64,000 nt of DNA from Gallionella sp. (GCA_003153155.1 PLWV01000006.1:1-64000), one strand, 5' to 3'; shown: positions 31,500 through 41,546, numbered from the stretch's first letter. Notes: a model not told the origin generated them from the sequence alone. Translations and numbers: made by a program.

Positions 31500-32330
31500 T
31501 TAACCATCGGCAAGGTCAGATTTTTCTAATGGTTTCCAACGGCGGCTTGAGACACCTTCATACAGCATAATGCGGCAAGGCAGCGGAAACAACAGCCCTT
31601 CAGATTTTTCTGCCGCGTCCAGATAGCACGGCGGCATGCCGGCGAGAAAAGCCGGAATACCAAAGAAATAATACTCGCGCGGCGACATGCCGAAATCAGC
31701 CGCCAGCGCCGCCGCCAGCGCCGCATAATTCATATGCAATCGCCAGCGTCCGGCGAGCAGAATTTTTTCCACCTCGAACGCGAGCTTAAGATGCTCGCCG
31801 CCGTCCAGCCCCTGCTCGCGCACCAGCGCCATCATCGGCGCGATGCGCTCGTCCGCCGAGACGATCGGCCGCCCGTAGCCGGCGATGCCCCGCTCGCTTT
31901 CCAGCTCTGCGCGCACCAGTTCCTTCAGGTCTTCGCCAGCATCCACACGGATTCTGGCGCGGGTCAGGAACTCGCTGGCACGCAGAGCCGCGCCCCAGCC
32001 GTAAATCTGCGCCTCGGAAACAGCCAGCGCGGCGGCGATGCCGAGGTTACCGGTGCTGCGCGCCGTGCCCGCCAGCGCCGCCACACGGTTATTCCACAGG
32101 CGCGCGTCGGGGTAACTGGTATAAGTCCACAGAGCATGCAGCACCTTCATCTGCTGCAGTGTGTAGCGGCGGCCGGTGATGCCGAACAAATAAAGTTCCA
32201 GCCAGTCCAAGTCCTTGAGCGATGCGTGCAAGTCGTGGCCGCGGAACACGGCGCGTTCGCCTGGGAAAAATGCGCCGGCACTGGTGACGAGCCGACCGAC
32301 ATGCTGTTCCAGCAGTTCAGGTCCTTTCAT
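31500..32330 (-). CDS. Citrate synthase superfamily-like protein
   Basis: Helical citrate-synthase-like pattern: NNRVAALAGTARSTGNLGIAAALAVSEAQIYGWGAALRA, ESERGIAGYGRPIVSADERI. Confidence 0.6.
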   Translation of the reverse strand: MKGPELLEQHVGRLVTSAGAFFPGERAVFRGHDLHASLKDLDWLELYLFGITGRRYTLQQMKVLHALWTYTSYPDARLWNNRVAALAGTARSTGNLGIAAALAVSEAQIYGWGAALRASEFLTRARIRVDAGEDLKELVRAELESERGIAGYGRPIVSADERIAPMMALVREQGLDGGEHLKLAFEVEKILLAGRWRLHMNYAALAAALAADFGMSPREYYFFGIPAFLAGMPPCYLDAAEKSEGLLFPLPCRIMLYEGVSSRRWKPLEKSDLADG

Positions 32331-33145
32331 GCCACGTCCTCTGCATGAGCCAATATATCTTGTGCAGGACCGGGGTCATTTTCCAGTTCGACACTGAAAA
32401 ACGGGAATTTTTTGTAACCGTAATCCTTTTGCTCCAGCGCATGCACCGCAGCGCCCGGCAGCCGCAGCAACAGGTGCAGCATTTCTCCCTGCGCCGGTGT
32501 GAATCCAAGATCGTGCAACGCCGCCGCCGCCACGCCGGACATCGCCAGCGGTAGCCGGGTGGCGGATTCCAGAGGTAACCGGTTCAACTGTAGCCAGGCG
32601 AGAGACGTCCCACAATCCATGCTTGAGAGATGTGTCAGCGTTTGTAGAACCGGCGCGGTGCAGCGCACACCGTGCGGATCGAAGCCTGCAGGATGGCCGG
32701 GCGCTGGCCAGACATCGGCAGGATCATCAATCGGCTTTACCGCCAGACCAGTTTGCCACAGCGTCAGATCAGTGCCGCGTGCTAGCCAGTCTTCCATGGC
32801 AATGAACACTTCCCGCGCACCGCCGGATGCGCCCGCGCCCACCGCCAGCGCGGCCATCAAACAGGATGCCGAAGTGGAGCCGCCGACTCCGCCGCACATT
32901 GCGGCGTGCACCGCCGCATCGCGCGGCCCCGGGTTGGCCAGTGCCATGGCCAAACCCTCCAGCAGTCTGGCCTGCTGCGGTGACGGCGCCTCGCCGCGAA
33001 ACAGCAGGAACAAGTACTCGATCCAGCTTGCATTGATCAGCAGGTCGCCGTAAACATCGTAGCCATGGCAATGACAGGACAGTGCCGCGAACGCATTGTC
33101 GGGCTCGGCTTCTTCCTGCCAGATGCGGGTGCGGATGGTTTCCAT
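32327..33145 (-). CDS. Citrate synthase/citryl-CoA lyase superfamily-like protein
   Basis: Start reassigned to METIRTRIWQEEAEPDNAF; GYDVYGDLLINASWIEYLFLLFRGEAPS, GGVGGSTSASCLMAALAVGAGASGGAREVF. Confidence 0.65.
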   Translation of the reverse strand: METIRTRIWQEEAEPDNAFAALSCHCHGYDVYGDLLINASWIEYLFLLFRGEAPSPQQARLLEGLAMALANPGPRDAAVHAAMCGGVGGSTSASCLMAALAVGAGASGGAREVFIAMEDWLARGTDLTLWQTGLAVKPIDDPADVWPAPGHPAGFDPHGVRCTAPVLQTLTHLSSMDCGTSLAWLQLNRLPLESATRLPLAMSGVAAAALHDLGFTPAQGEMLHLLLRLPGAAVHALEQKDYGYKKFPFFSVELENDPGPAQDILAHAEDVA

Positions 33146-33152
33146 GCTTATC

Positions 33153-34901
33153 TCACCTACCCAGAGTTCTGAGCCGCAGTTCCATGGGCGGGGCTTCCTC
33201 CCTGTCAACGCGCACGTCAAGGACGGTCGGGCCCGGATTGCTCAGGATCGCGTCCAGATCCAAATTTTCGAAGTCCTGCGCGGTATGAATCACATGACCC
33301 GGGATGCCCATGGATTCGGCCAGTAGCCTGAAATCTACTGTCGGCAGTTCGAAGCCGATCTGCTCCGCACCGGCCAGGCGCTGGCCGTGCTTCACCATGC
33401 CCAGTGCCGCGTCGTTGAGGATCACGAATAGCACGGTGAGCTTCTCGGTCAGCGCCACGGTCATTTCCTGGCCGTTCATCAGCAGGCTGCCGTCCCCGGT
33501 GATGCAGACTACCGGCACAGCGCGGTTGGCCAGTGCGGTACCTACCGCGCCGCCGATGGCCCAGCCCATGGGAGCGAAATTCATCGTGACGCGCATCCAG
33601 CCCCCTTTGCTGGGCCGGTGGTCATGCATACCCAGATGGTGGATCGCCCAGATCGTACTGTTGCCGGTATCAGTCAGGAAGCGCGTATCGGGCGGACTGC
33701 GCCAGCCGAGTTCGCGCATCAGGTACTGCGGTTTGATGGGTGCTTCGACGGACGCAGGCTTGAACGGATCGTCAACCGAGATTTTTTTGAATCTTAGCTT
33801 TTCACCAACCGAAATCTCTTTCGTACCATCCCTGCGCAACGTTCGCAACAGCCGCTCGAACACCGGGCGGATACCACCGCGTACATGCAGACGCGCCATC
33901 GGCGAGCGCGCCAGGTGCGCCTCGCAGGAATCAATATGCACCAGCCGGTTGTTCAACACCGCTTCACTCCAGCCGTTGCTGGTCCATTCACTCAGATTGG
34001 AGCCGACTACCAGAATCAGGTCCACACTCTTATTCTCCATCGCCGCAACGGCGGACCGGTGGCCGGCGAACCCGAACACGCCACGGTACAAAGGGTGGCG
34101 CGGGCTGATAAATCCCTTGGCGTCGGGTGTGACGACGAAAACCGCACCCATCCTCTCCACCAACTCGATGATGAGGTCAATGGCCTCTCCGCAGCCGCTG
34201 CCGATCAGTACCACCACCCGTTGCGCCTGCGCCAATTGCGCCTGTAATTCCCGAACCGCCGCGTCATCAACAGCAGACAGCGGCTGTAGCAGATGCGCCA
34301 AATTGTAGGACGGCCCGCACTTTAACAGCGAGCGATGCACGTCCATCGGAATGCTGAGGTGAACCGGACCGGGTGTCGGCTGGTACGCGCTCAGCAGTGC
34401 ATTGGTCAGTTGTCTTTCCAGTTGATCAGGATGGGATATCAGCGCGCTGTAGCGTGTGCAGGTGCGAAACATGGCGACTGTGTCAATGCCGGCGCCGGAT
34501 GATTCCTGCAACGACCCCCGGCCCATCATAAGCAGCGAGGGCTGGCCGGTGATGACCAGTAGCGGAATTTCGTTTTCATAAGCGCAGGCTACGCCGGTGA
34601 TGAGATTGGTGGCACCCGGGCCGGAAGTGGCACAGCACACACCGATTTTGCCCGTTTCACGAGCGTAGCCATCGGCCATGAAAGCGGCCCCTGTTTCATG
34701 GCGCGCTACTATCGGGCGCGGCCCGCCGCGCCGGGCACTTCGCGCGAGCGCGTTGTACAGCGGCTCGATGGCGGCGCCGGGCACACCGAATACATACTCG
34801 ACACCGATTTGTTCCAGATAAGCGACCAGCAGGTCGGCCGCTTCCATGGGTTGTGGTTGTGGTGCTGCTTCGAGGTCTTGTTCTTGCTGTATTTTTGTCA
34901 T
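33153..34901 (-). CDS. Thiamine-pyrophosphate-dependent enzyme, acetolactate-synthase-like
   Basis: GVEYVFGVPGAAIEPLYNAL, RHETGAAFMADGYAR, GDGSLLMNGQEMTVA. Confidence 0.9.
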   Translation of the reverse strand: MTKIQQEQDLEAAPQPQPMEAADLLVAYLEQIGVEYVFGVPGAAIEPLYNALARSARRGGPRPIVARHETGAAFMADGYARETGKIGVCCATSGPGATNLITGVACAYENEIPLLVITGQPSLLMMGRGSLQESSGAGIDTVAMFRTCTRYSALISHPDQLERQLTNALLSAYQPTPGPVHLSIPMDVHRSLLKCGPSYNLAHLLQPLSAVDDAAVRELQAQLAQAQRVVVLIGSGCGEAIDLIIELVERMGAVFVVTPDAKGFISPRHPLYRGVFGFAGHRSAVAAMENKSVDLILVVGSNLSEWTSNGWSEAVLNNRLVHIDSCEAHLARSPMARLHVRGGIRPVFERLLRTLRRDGTKEISVGEKLRFKKISVDDPFKPASVEAPIKPQYLMRELGWRSPPDTRFLTDTGNSTIWAIHHLGMHDHRPSKGGWMRVTMNFAPMGWAIGGAVGTALANRAVPVVCITGDGSLLMNGQEMTVALTEKLTVLFVILNDAALGMVKHGQRLAGAEQIGFELPTVDFRLLAESMGIPGHVIHTAQDFENLDLDAILSNPGPTVLDVRVDREEAPPMELRLRTLGR

Positions 34902-35294
34902 TGGCTGATCACTGATCCAGTTTCAAAACGCATCACCTCCCCATCGTTCCAACCTTGGCTTTGCATCTCCGCCGCGAACGAAGGATCTGCTGTTCCGCGA
35001 TGCAAACGTAACTGTAGCACAGAGAGCACACTACACCGAACAGCGTGGCTGATATTTAACCACATCAGCGTTGCCGGGTTGCAGTAATTTTTATTGCACA
35101 TTGAAGTGTGTGCAGGTGCTAGCGCTGGAAGAGGTGCGCGCGCCAGCCTCACGAGAGCCGTTCACAATTTCATTGCAGCTATCGTTCCTTCCTTGTTGCA
35201 TGGGCAAGATTAAGACGGTATTCCAGATGGAATGAAGAATTCTGCAGTTCGTTAATCGATCAGCCGAAATGCGAATATCTTTCAGCCTTCCCGT

Positions 35295-35525
35295 CTGATG
35301 AAACAACTGATATAACAACTGATATAACTGCTAGCCATCTGACTAACCCAGCAAACAGCTTTGCATAGCCATCTGACTAAGTTGGCAAACTACGCCAACT
35401 AAGTCATTGGTTAACGCCAAGTAAGTCGCCAGTCAACGCCAGCCAAGTACACTCGCAAGGGGTAGCTTTGCAGGCGACTTGCAACCAGCCGGAGGCTGAG
35501 CAAGTCGTCACCGCCGTGGTTGTAA
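35295..35525 (-). repeat. Tandem/degenerate array of the dispersed hairpin repeat (copy E)
   Basis: On the minus strand: ttaaccaaTGACTtAGTTGGC gtagttt GCCAACTtAGTCAgatggct, then a partial copy ...gctgggttagtcagatggctagcagttatatcagttgttatatcagttgtttcatcag, plus a related CGACTTGC...GCAAGTCG hairpin. Confidence 0.75.
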
Positions 35526-35609
35526 GGGGCTAATAACAAAGTTAGGCAATTTGCTACTCAATAAATTGAGTGCAAAGTTGACACAGCCCCAACAACACAC
35601 GCAGGCTGA

Positions 35610-35918
35610 TTATAGCAACTGTTTGAGTTCCCCGTTCTGATACATCTCAGTCATGATGTCAGAACCGCCGACGAATTCGCCCTTGATGTAAAGCTGCGGG
35701 ATGGTCGGCCAATTGGCGTATTCCTTGATGCCCTGACGGATGTCGGCGTCTTGCAACACATCCACAGTGAATAATTCTTTCACGCCCAGCGTATTGAGTA
35801 TGCGCACCGCGTTGGCGGAAAACCCGCACTGCGGAAACTGCGGATTGCCTTTCATGTACAGCACTACCGGATGCGTGGTGACTTGCTCGCGGATACGTTG
35901 TTGAGTGTCTTTGCTCAT
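35610..35918 (-). CDS. grxD: Monothiol glutaredoxin (Grx4 type)
   Basis: MKGNPQFPQCGFSANAVRIL, WPTIPQLYIKGEFVGGSDIM. Confidence 0.96.
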   Translation of the reverse strand: MSKDTQQRIREQVTTHPVVLYMKGNPQFPQCGFSANAVRILNTLGVKELFTVDVLQDADIRQGIKEYANWPTIPQLYIKGEFVGGSDIMTEMYQNGELKQLL

Positions 35919-36122
35919 GATGTCATTACCCGAATTAAACAGTCGGGAAGTCTAACGGCGCGGTGACCGCAACGTCAAGCGTGTTGGAAGCGTTGTTTAA
36001 TTTCGCACAAGCCTCCCTGATGACCCGGCAGATCGATATTTTTGGTAAAGTGTACCAACTGGACACGCCGTTGCATAACGAGTGTGGACGATGACCAAAC
36101 CAAAACAATAATCAAGGACGCA

Positions 36123-37358
36123 ATGGAATCCTCTGTCTCACTGGAATTGGCCAAGCACGCACTGTTGATGTTCGGCATCATCCTTGCCGTTGGAACTTTC
36201 TCCGGTTTGATCGCCCGGCTGGTGCGGATACCCGATGTGGCGGTGTTTCTGCTGGTGGGCATGTTGCTCGGACCCGGCGTGTTGGGACTGGTGAACATCA
36301 AGGCCGATTCCACCATCAATCAGTTGATCCTGATTTTCGGCTCCAGCTACATCTTGTTTGACGGCGGTGCCTCGATCCGCCTCAAGGTGTTGAAAGAAGT
36401 GTGGATCACCATCGTGATAATTTCCACCGCCGGGGTGCTGATTACTGCCGCCATCACCGGGGTGGCTGCCTATTACTTCCTTGGGGTTGCGCCTATCGTC
36501 GCACTGCTGCTCGGCGCCGTGATCGCCTCCACCGATCCGGCTACGCTGGTTCCCGTATTCAAACAGGTGCGCATCAAGGAGCGCGTGGCTCAGACAGTGA
36601 TGAGCGAATCTGCTTTCAACGACGCGATGGGCGCCATCCTCACCTTCACCGTGCTGGGTGTGGCGATGGGTGCGGGTGAATTCTCTATTGGCGATGCTAT
36701 CACCGACCTGTTCAAACAATCGCTGCTAGGTATCCTCATCGGCGGGGTATTGGGTTATCTGGCGGCTTTTTTTATCGCGCATGAAAAATTCGGTTTCCTC
36801 TCCGAATTCGCCCCGGTGGTCACCTTGATGGCGGTGATCGGCGCTTACATGGGTGCAGATGGACTTCAATCCAGCGGATTCATGGCGGTGTTCGTGTTCG
36901 GCATCATGCTCGGCAATCAGGAATCGCTGGGCTTCAAGCTCACCCAGCATGAAGATAACCTACTGGAAGACTACGTGATGACTACTGCCTTCATCATGCG
37001 CTTGTTTATCTTCATCCTGCTTGGCACGCAGGTGGATTTCGGCCTGATGAACCAATACCTATACAGCGGCGTGGCGGTGGTGATCGTGTTCATGCTGGTG
37101 GCACGCCCGGTCACCGTGTTCCTGTGTGCCTTGCCAGACCGACGCGCCAAGTGGAGCTTCAGGGAGCTAGCGTTCATGTGCTGGACGCGCGAGACCGGAG
37201 TAATTCCCGGCGCGCTGGCCGGCATGCTGGTGGGTATGAAAGCACCCGGCGCGCAGATCATCGCCTCGGTGACTTTCATCGCCATCCTGATGACCATATT
37301 GATTCAGGCGACTACCACCAAGTGGCTGGCGAAGAAGCTGGGGTTGCTGGTGGAATAA
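36123..37358 (+). CDS. Cation/proton antiporter (CPA family)
   Basis: Start reassigned to MESSVSLELAKHALLMFG; GVIASTDPATLVPVF and polytopic Na+/H+ exchanger pattern. Confidence 0.87.
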   Translation: MESSVSLELAKHALLMFGIILAVGTFSGLIARLVRIPDVAVFLLVGMLLGPGVLGLVNIKADSTINQLILIFGSSYILFDGGASIRLKVLKEVWITIVIISTAGVLITAAITGVAAYYFLGVAPIVALLLGAVIASTDPATLVPVFKQVRIKERVAQTVMSESAFNDAMGAILTFTVLGVAMGAGEFSIGDAITDLFKQSLLGILIGGVLGYLAAFFIAHEKFGFLSEFAPVVTLMAVIGAYMGADGLQSSGFMAVFVFGIMLGNQESLGFKLTQHEDNLLEDYVMTTAFIMRLFIFILLGTQVDFGLMNQYLYSGVAVVIVFMLVARPVTVFLCALPDRRAKWSFRELAFMCWTRETGVIPGALAGMLVGMKAPGAQIIASVTFIAILMTILIQATTTKWLAKKLGLLVE

Positions 37359-37371
37359 ACCTGAAAATAAA

Positions 37372-38001
37372 TCAACCCTTCCGCAACACGATCCCGCGAA
37401 ACCAGCCTCCGGCGAGCAACGGCACGTCGCTGACCACCTGTAGTTGTGGCACTACACTTAACACCTCTTCAAACACTACATCCATCCTTGTGGCAATGCG
37501 GCGCGACAATGGATTGAGCGCGCGGCGCAGCGGGGCGGTTTGTTGCGGACGCAGAAATTTGTCGAGAATGATGATGGTGCCGCCGGGTTTGAGCACGCGT
37601 GCCGCCTCACTCAGACATTGCGCGGGTTGCGGCACGACGGCAAGGATGAGGTGCAGCACGACGTGATCGAAATGCGCATCGGCAAACGGCAAGGCCATGC
37701 TGTCGCCTAACACCCACTCCACTTGCAAACCTGCGCCACGCGGCTTGGCTCGCTCCAGCATTGCGGCATTGAAGTCGATCGCGGTGTAGTGATGCAGTTT
37801 CGGCAGCAAGGGTAGATCAAGACCCGTTCCGATACCGCTTAACAACACTTTCTTTGCCTGATCTGCCGGCAAAGTGCGCAGCGACTGGGTGCGCGCGCGC
37901 AACAGCGGACGCGACACCACCAGATCGTAGAGCGGCGCGATCAGGCTGTAGCTCCATCTGAGCATGGGGTTTTCGCGGTAGGGCTGGTCGTGTGGGCTCA
38001 T
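37372..38001 (-). CDS. Class I SAM-dependent methyltransferase
   Basis: VLLSGIGTGLDLPLLP SAM-binding motif; start may be MLRWSYSLIAPLYD at 37965. Confidence 0.85.
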   Translation of the reverse strand: MSPHDQPYRENPMLRWSYSLIAPLYDLVVSRPLLRARTQSLRTLPADQAKKVLLSGIGTGLDLPLLPKLHHYTAIDFNAAMLERAKPRGAGLQVEWVLGDSMALPFADAHFDHVVLHLILAVVPQPAQCLSEAARVLKPGGTIIILDKFLRPQQTAPLRRALNPLSRRIATRMDVVFEEVLSVVPQLQVVSDVPLLAGGWFRGIVLRKG

Positions 38002-38029
38002 GGCAAATTATCCATTAGAACCGCACCCG

Positions 38030-38138
38030 TTTCTTCCCCTTGCAAGGGGGAAGGTTAGGATGGGGGTTGGCTCGGTGGAAGTGCTGCGTTTCTACCCCCT
38101 CCCTAGCCCTCCCCCTGCAAGGGGGAGGGGGCATTGGG
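38030..38138. repeat. C-rich/G-rich palindromic intergenic repeat
   Basis: cccttgcaaggggg, and ctccccctgcaagggggag after taccccctccctagc. Confidence 0.55.
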
Positions 38139-38157
38139 CATAACGGATTATCTGGGT

Positions 38158-39063
38158 TCATGACAAATGTCGGACTCCAGTGATTTTGGTTTGAGCAATG
38201 GCTTTGGTCAACGCCTCGATAGCCTGCCCGCGAGCAAAGCTCTTGCGCCATGCCAGCGCGATCCGCCGTGACGGTGCGGGATTGGTGAATGGAATTACCT
38301 TCAGTAACTTGCTGCGATAGCGCGCGCTGTTGGCCGAAGCGGGCAGAACTGTGATGCCCAGACCGGAAGCGACCATATTGCGTATTGTTTCCAGCGAAGT
38401 ACCCTGCTGAATCTCCGCGCCTTTACGGTTGAGTTCCGGGCAGGCTTCGGCAACCTGATTGCTGAAGCAATGCCCGGAATCGAGCAGCAGCACTTTTTCA
38501 GCGGAAAGTTCCTGTGCCTTGATGCTGCGCCGATTGGCCCAGTGATGGTCATTGCTGACCACCACCTCGAACTGCTCGTCATACAAGGGTTGAGTAAGGA
38601 TGCCTGCATCGCCGAACGGCAACGCGATGATAATGGCATCCAGCTTGCCGTTGCGCAGCAAGTTGTCCAGATTGTTTGTTATATTCTCCTCCACTTCCAG
38701 CGGCATTTTCGGGGCGAGTTTTTTCAGTGCAGGAATCAGATCGGGCAGCAGATAGGGGCCGACGCTGTAGATGATGCCGACACGTAATGTGCCGGCCAGT
38801 TGGTCGTTGCCCTGCCTGGCGATTTCACGGATGCGCGCGGCCGCTTCCAAGGTGCGCTGGGCTTGCTCGACGATCTGCGCGCCGATTGGTGTGATGGAGA
38901 CTTCGCTTTTGCCGCGCTCGAAGATCTGCACACCCAGTTCCTCTTCGAGCTTCTGTATTGCCAGCGATAACGCGGGCTGGCTGATGAAGGACTTTTCTGC
39001 GGCGCGGCGGAAATTGAGTTCCTGCGCGACCGCGACGATATAACGCAGTTCGTTGAGAGTCAT
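38158..39063 (-). CDS. oxyR: OxyR hydrogen peroxide-sensing LysR-type regulator
   Basis: Start reassigned to MTLNELRYIVAVAQELNFRRAAEKSF; redox Cys pair in LLLDSGHCFSNQVAEAC with OxyR-like spacing; divergent from catalase. Confidence 0.92.
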   Translation of the reverse strand: MTLNELRYIVAVAQELNFRRAAEKSFISQPALSLAIQKLEEELGVQIFERGKSEVSITPIGAQIVEQAQRTLEAAARIREIARQGNDQLAGTLRVGIIYSVGPYLLPDLIPALKKLAPKMPLEVEENITNNLDNLLRNGKLDAIIIALPFGDAGILTQPLYDEQFEVVVSNDHHWANRRSIKAQELSAEKVLLLDSGHCFSNQVAEACPELNRKGAEIQQGTSLETIRNMVASGLGITVLPASANSARYRSKLLKVIPFTNPAPSRRIALAWRKSFARGQAIEALTKAIAQTKITGVRHLS

Positions 39064-39192
39064 GTCGATATCTCCTAGTGATTTGTATAGTAAATCACAT
39101 TCGTTTAAACAATCAATTAGATTTATTGATTCATAAAGCCTAAATTGCGTCCGTGAGCAACGAACCACGCAACCCAATTCAAGGAGAACATC

Positions 39193-40647
39193 ATGAATAA
39201 ATGTCCCGTTATGACTACCGCTGCCGGAAATCCCGTTGGCGACAACCAGAACAGCCTTACCGCCGGCCCTCGCGGCCCGGTGCTGATGGCCGATTATCAA
39301 TTGATGGAGAAAATGGCGCACTTCAACCGCGAGCGCGTCCCGGAGCGGGTCGTCCACGCCAAGGGGACGGGCGCTTACGGAAAGTTCACTGTCACCGGCG
39401 ACATCTCCAAATACACCTGCGCAAAGATTTTTGCCAAGGTGGGCAACAGTTGCGAGACCTTTGCGCGATTTTCGACCGTGGCGGGCGAGTTGGGTTCGCC
39501 CGATACTGCACGTGACCCTCGAGGGTTCGCAGTGAAGTTCTACACCGAAGAGGGCAATTGGGACATGGTGGGCAACAACACGCCGGTGTTCTTTATCCGC
39601 GATCCCCTCAAGTTTTCGGATTTCATCCATTCGCAAAAGCGCGACCCGCAAACCGGGATGCGCGACAACACCATGCAATGGGACTACTGGAGCCTTTCGC
39701 CGGAATCCTTGCATCAAATTACTGCTTTGTTTTCGGATCGCGGCATCCCCGCCACGTTGCGGAATATGCACGGTTTTTCATCGCATACCTTCAGCCTGTG
39801 GAATGAAAAGGGCGAACGCTACTGGGTGAAATGGCACTTCAAAACCATGCAGGGCATCAAAACGCTGACGCAGGCAGAAGCCAACAAAATCGCCGGCGAA
39901 GATTTGGACTATCATCGGCGCGATTTGTTTGCAGCAATCGAACGAGGCGACTTTCCGAAGTGGCGGGTGATGGTGCAAATCATGCCTGAACGCGATGCAG
40001 AAACCTACCCGATCAATCCTTTCGATTTGACCAAGGTGTGGCCGCACAAGGACTATCCGCTGGTTGAAGTTGGTGTGCTGGAACTGAATCGCAACCCGCA
40101 GAATCATTTTGCCGAAGTCGAGCAAGCCGCTTTCGAACCCGGCAATATGCCGCCTGGCATGGGTGCTTCACCGGACAAGGTGCTGCAAGCGCGGTTGTTG
40201 TCCTACCCGGACGCACATCGCTATCGCATCGGGGTGAATTATGCCGCGCTGGACGTCAACAAACCGCGCTGCCCGGGGCATCACTATCACCGTGATGGGC
40301 AGACACGATTCGATGGCAACTTCGGCAGCGCGGTTAACTACCAACCCAACAGCTTCGATGGGCCGATTGAGGATGCCAGGTACAAAGAGCCTCCGCTGAA
40401 AATCTCCGGTGATGCGAATCGCTACGACCACCGCATCGGAAACGACGATTACACTCAGGCAGGCAATTTATTCCGTCTGATGAGTGCCGATCAAAAACGT
40501 CAGTTGATCGACAATCTGGTGGGGGCGATGCGTAGCGTGCCCAAGTTCATTCAGGTGCGCCAATTGAAACACTTCTACAAGGCAGACCCTGATTACGGCA
40601 AAGGCGTGGCGGCGGGCTTGAGCGTTGATGCCAAGGAAATCGTTTAG
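39193..40647 (+). CDS. katA: Monofunctional heme catalase
   Basis: [20 protein letters not shown] and [33 protein letters not shown] signatures; RVGVNY-like heme region. Confidence 0.96.
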   Translation: MNKCPVMTTAAGNPVGDNQNSLTAGPRGPVLMADYQLMEKMAHFNRERVPERVVHAKGTGAYGKFTVTGDISKYTCAKIFAKVGNSCETFARFSTVAGELGSPDTARDPRGFAVKFYTEEGNWDMVGNNTPVFFIRDPLKFSDFIHSQKRDPQTGMRDNTMQWDYWSLSPESLHQITALFSDRGIPATLRNMHGFSSHTFSLWNEKGERYWVKWHFKTMQGIKTLTQAEANKIAGEDLDYHRRDLFAAIERGDFPKWRVMVQIMPERDAETYPINPFDLTKVWPHKDYPLVEVGVLELNRNPQNHFAEVEQAAFEPGNMPPGMGASPDKVLQARLLSYPDAHRYRIGVNYAALDVNKPRCPGHHYHRDGQTRFDGNFGSAVNYQPNSFDGPIEDARYKEPPLKISGDANRYDHRIGNDDYTQAGNLFRLMSADQKRQLIDNLVGAMRSVPKFIQVRQLKHFYKADPDYGKGVAAGLSVDAKEIV

Positions 40648-40705
40648 CAGTTAAACCGGCTGCGCTGTCGAATGGATGGCGCAGCCGCCAGTTCAGGAGA
40701 AAATC

Positions 40706-40855
40706 ATGAACACATTGATATATCTTTCACATCAAGGTACGTTACTGCTGCAAACATTTGTGGCAACATTAGCCATGCTGGGGCTGGGCTTGGAAGGGCT
40801 GCCAGCAGAACAGGAAATTCAGTTTATGCAGGAGGCCAAGACTCCGCCTGCTTGA
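40706..40855 (+). CDS. Unlisted 49-aa small protein between katA and dps
   Basis: SD caggag then ATG; MNTLIYLSHQGTLLLQTFVATLAMLGLGLEGLPAEQEIQFMQEAKTPPA*. Confidence 0.5.
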   Translation: MNTLIYLSHQGTLLLQTFVATLAMLGLGLEGLPAEQEIQFMQEAKTPPA

Positions 40856-40908
40856 TTGGGGTCCGTTGGGCTGAACATCTGTGCATTCTTTAATTGAAGG
40901 AGAACACC

Positions 40909-41403
40909 ATGAGCAAAATAAAAACCAATCCATCCAGCATCAACATCGGCATCTCGGAGAAAGACCGCAAGAAGATCGCCGACGGCCTCGAGCGCATGTT
41001 GGCCGACACCTACACGCTGTATCTCAAGACCCACAATTTTCACTGGAACGTGACCGGGCCGATGTTCCAGACTTTGCACCTGATGTTCATGGCGCAATAC
41101 AACGAAATCTGGATGGCGGTGGACTTGGTTGCCGAGCGCATCCGTGCTCTGGGTTTTCCCGCACCGGGAACCTACAAGGAATTGTCCAGGCTGACCACAA
41201 TCAAGGACAGCAACGGCGTGCCGAATGCAAAAGAAATGATCAGGCAGTTGGTCACCGGACAAGAGTCGGTGGTGCGCACCGCGCGGGAACTTTTGCCGAT
41301 TGCAGAAAAAGCGGGTGACCAGCCAACAGTCGATCTGCTCTCCGCGCGTATGATGGTGCATGAGCAGAATGCGTGGATGTTGCGCAGTTTGCTGGAGGAA
41401 TAA
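40909..41403 (+). CDS. dps: Dps-family ferritin-like DNA-protection protein
   Basis: Start reassigned to MSKIKTNPSSINIGIS; LYLKTHNFHWNVTGPMFQTLHLMFMAQYNEIWMAVDLVAERIRALG. Confidence 0.92.
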   Translation: MSKIKTNPSSINIGISEKDRKKIADGLERMLADTYTLYLKTHNFHWNVTGPMFQTLHLMFMAQYNEIWMAVDLVAERIRALGFPAPGTYKELSRLTTIKDSNGVPNAKEMIRQLVTGQESVVRTARELLPIAEKAGDQPTVDLLSARMMVHEQNAWMLRSLLEE

Positions 41404-41457
41404 ACCCGGAAGGTTCATTAGCCGCATTCAATTTGTCATTGAAACAGAAACCTTGCA

Positions 41458-41505
41458 GGAGCGGGCCATGCCCGCGAATAAGGGTTCGCGGGCATGGCCC
41501 GCTCC
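41458..41505. repeat. REPIN-like perfect 21-bp inverted repeat
   Basis: ggagcgggccatgcccgcgaa / ttcgcgggcatggcccgctcc, GTAG head on the right arm (minus strand). Confidence 0.75.
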
Positions 41506-41546
41506 TACACATACCCTCCGCGATTTCTTTCAGTGCGTCTAAAGCG

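Noticed and set aside
35295-35525. Possible CRISPR array
   Set aside because: Units are adjacent hairpin repeats without regular unique spacers, no cas genes nearby, and the same unit occurs singly at other loci.
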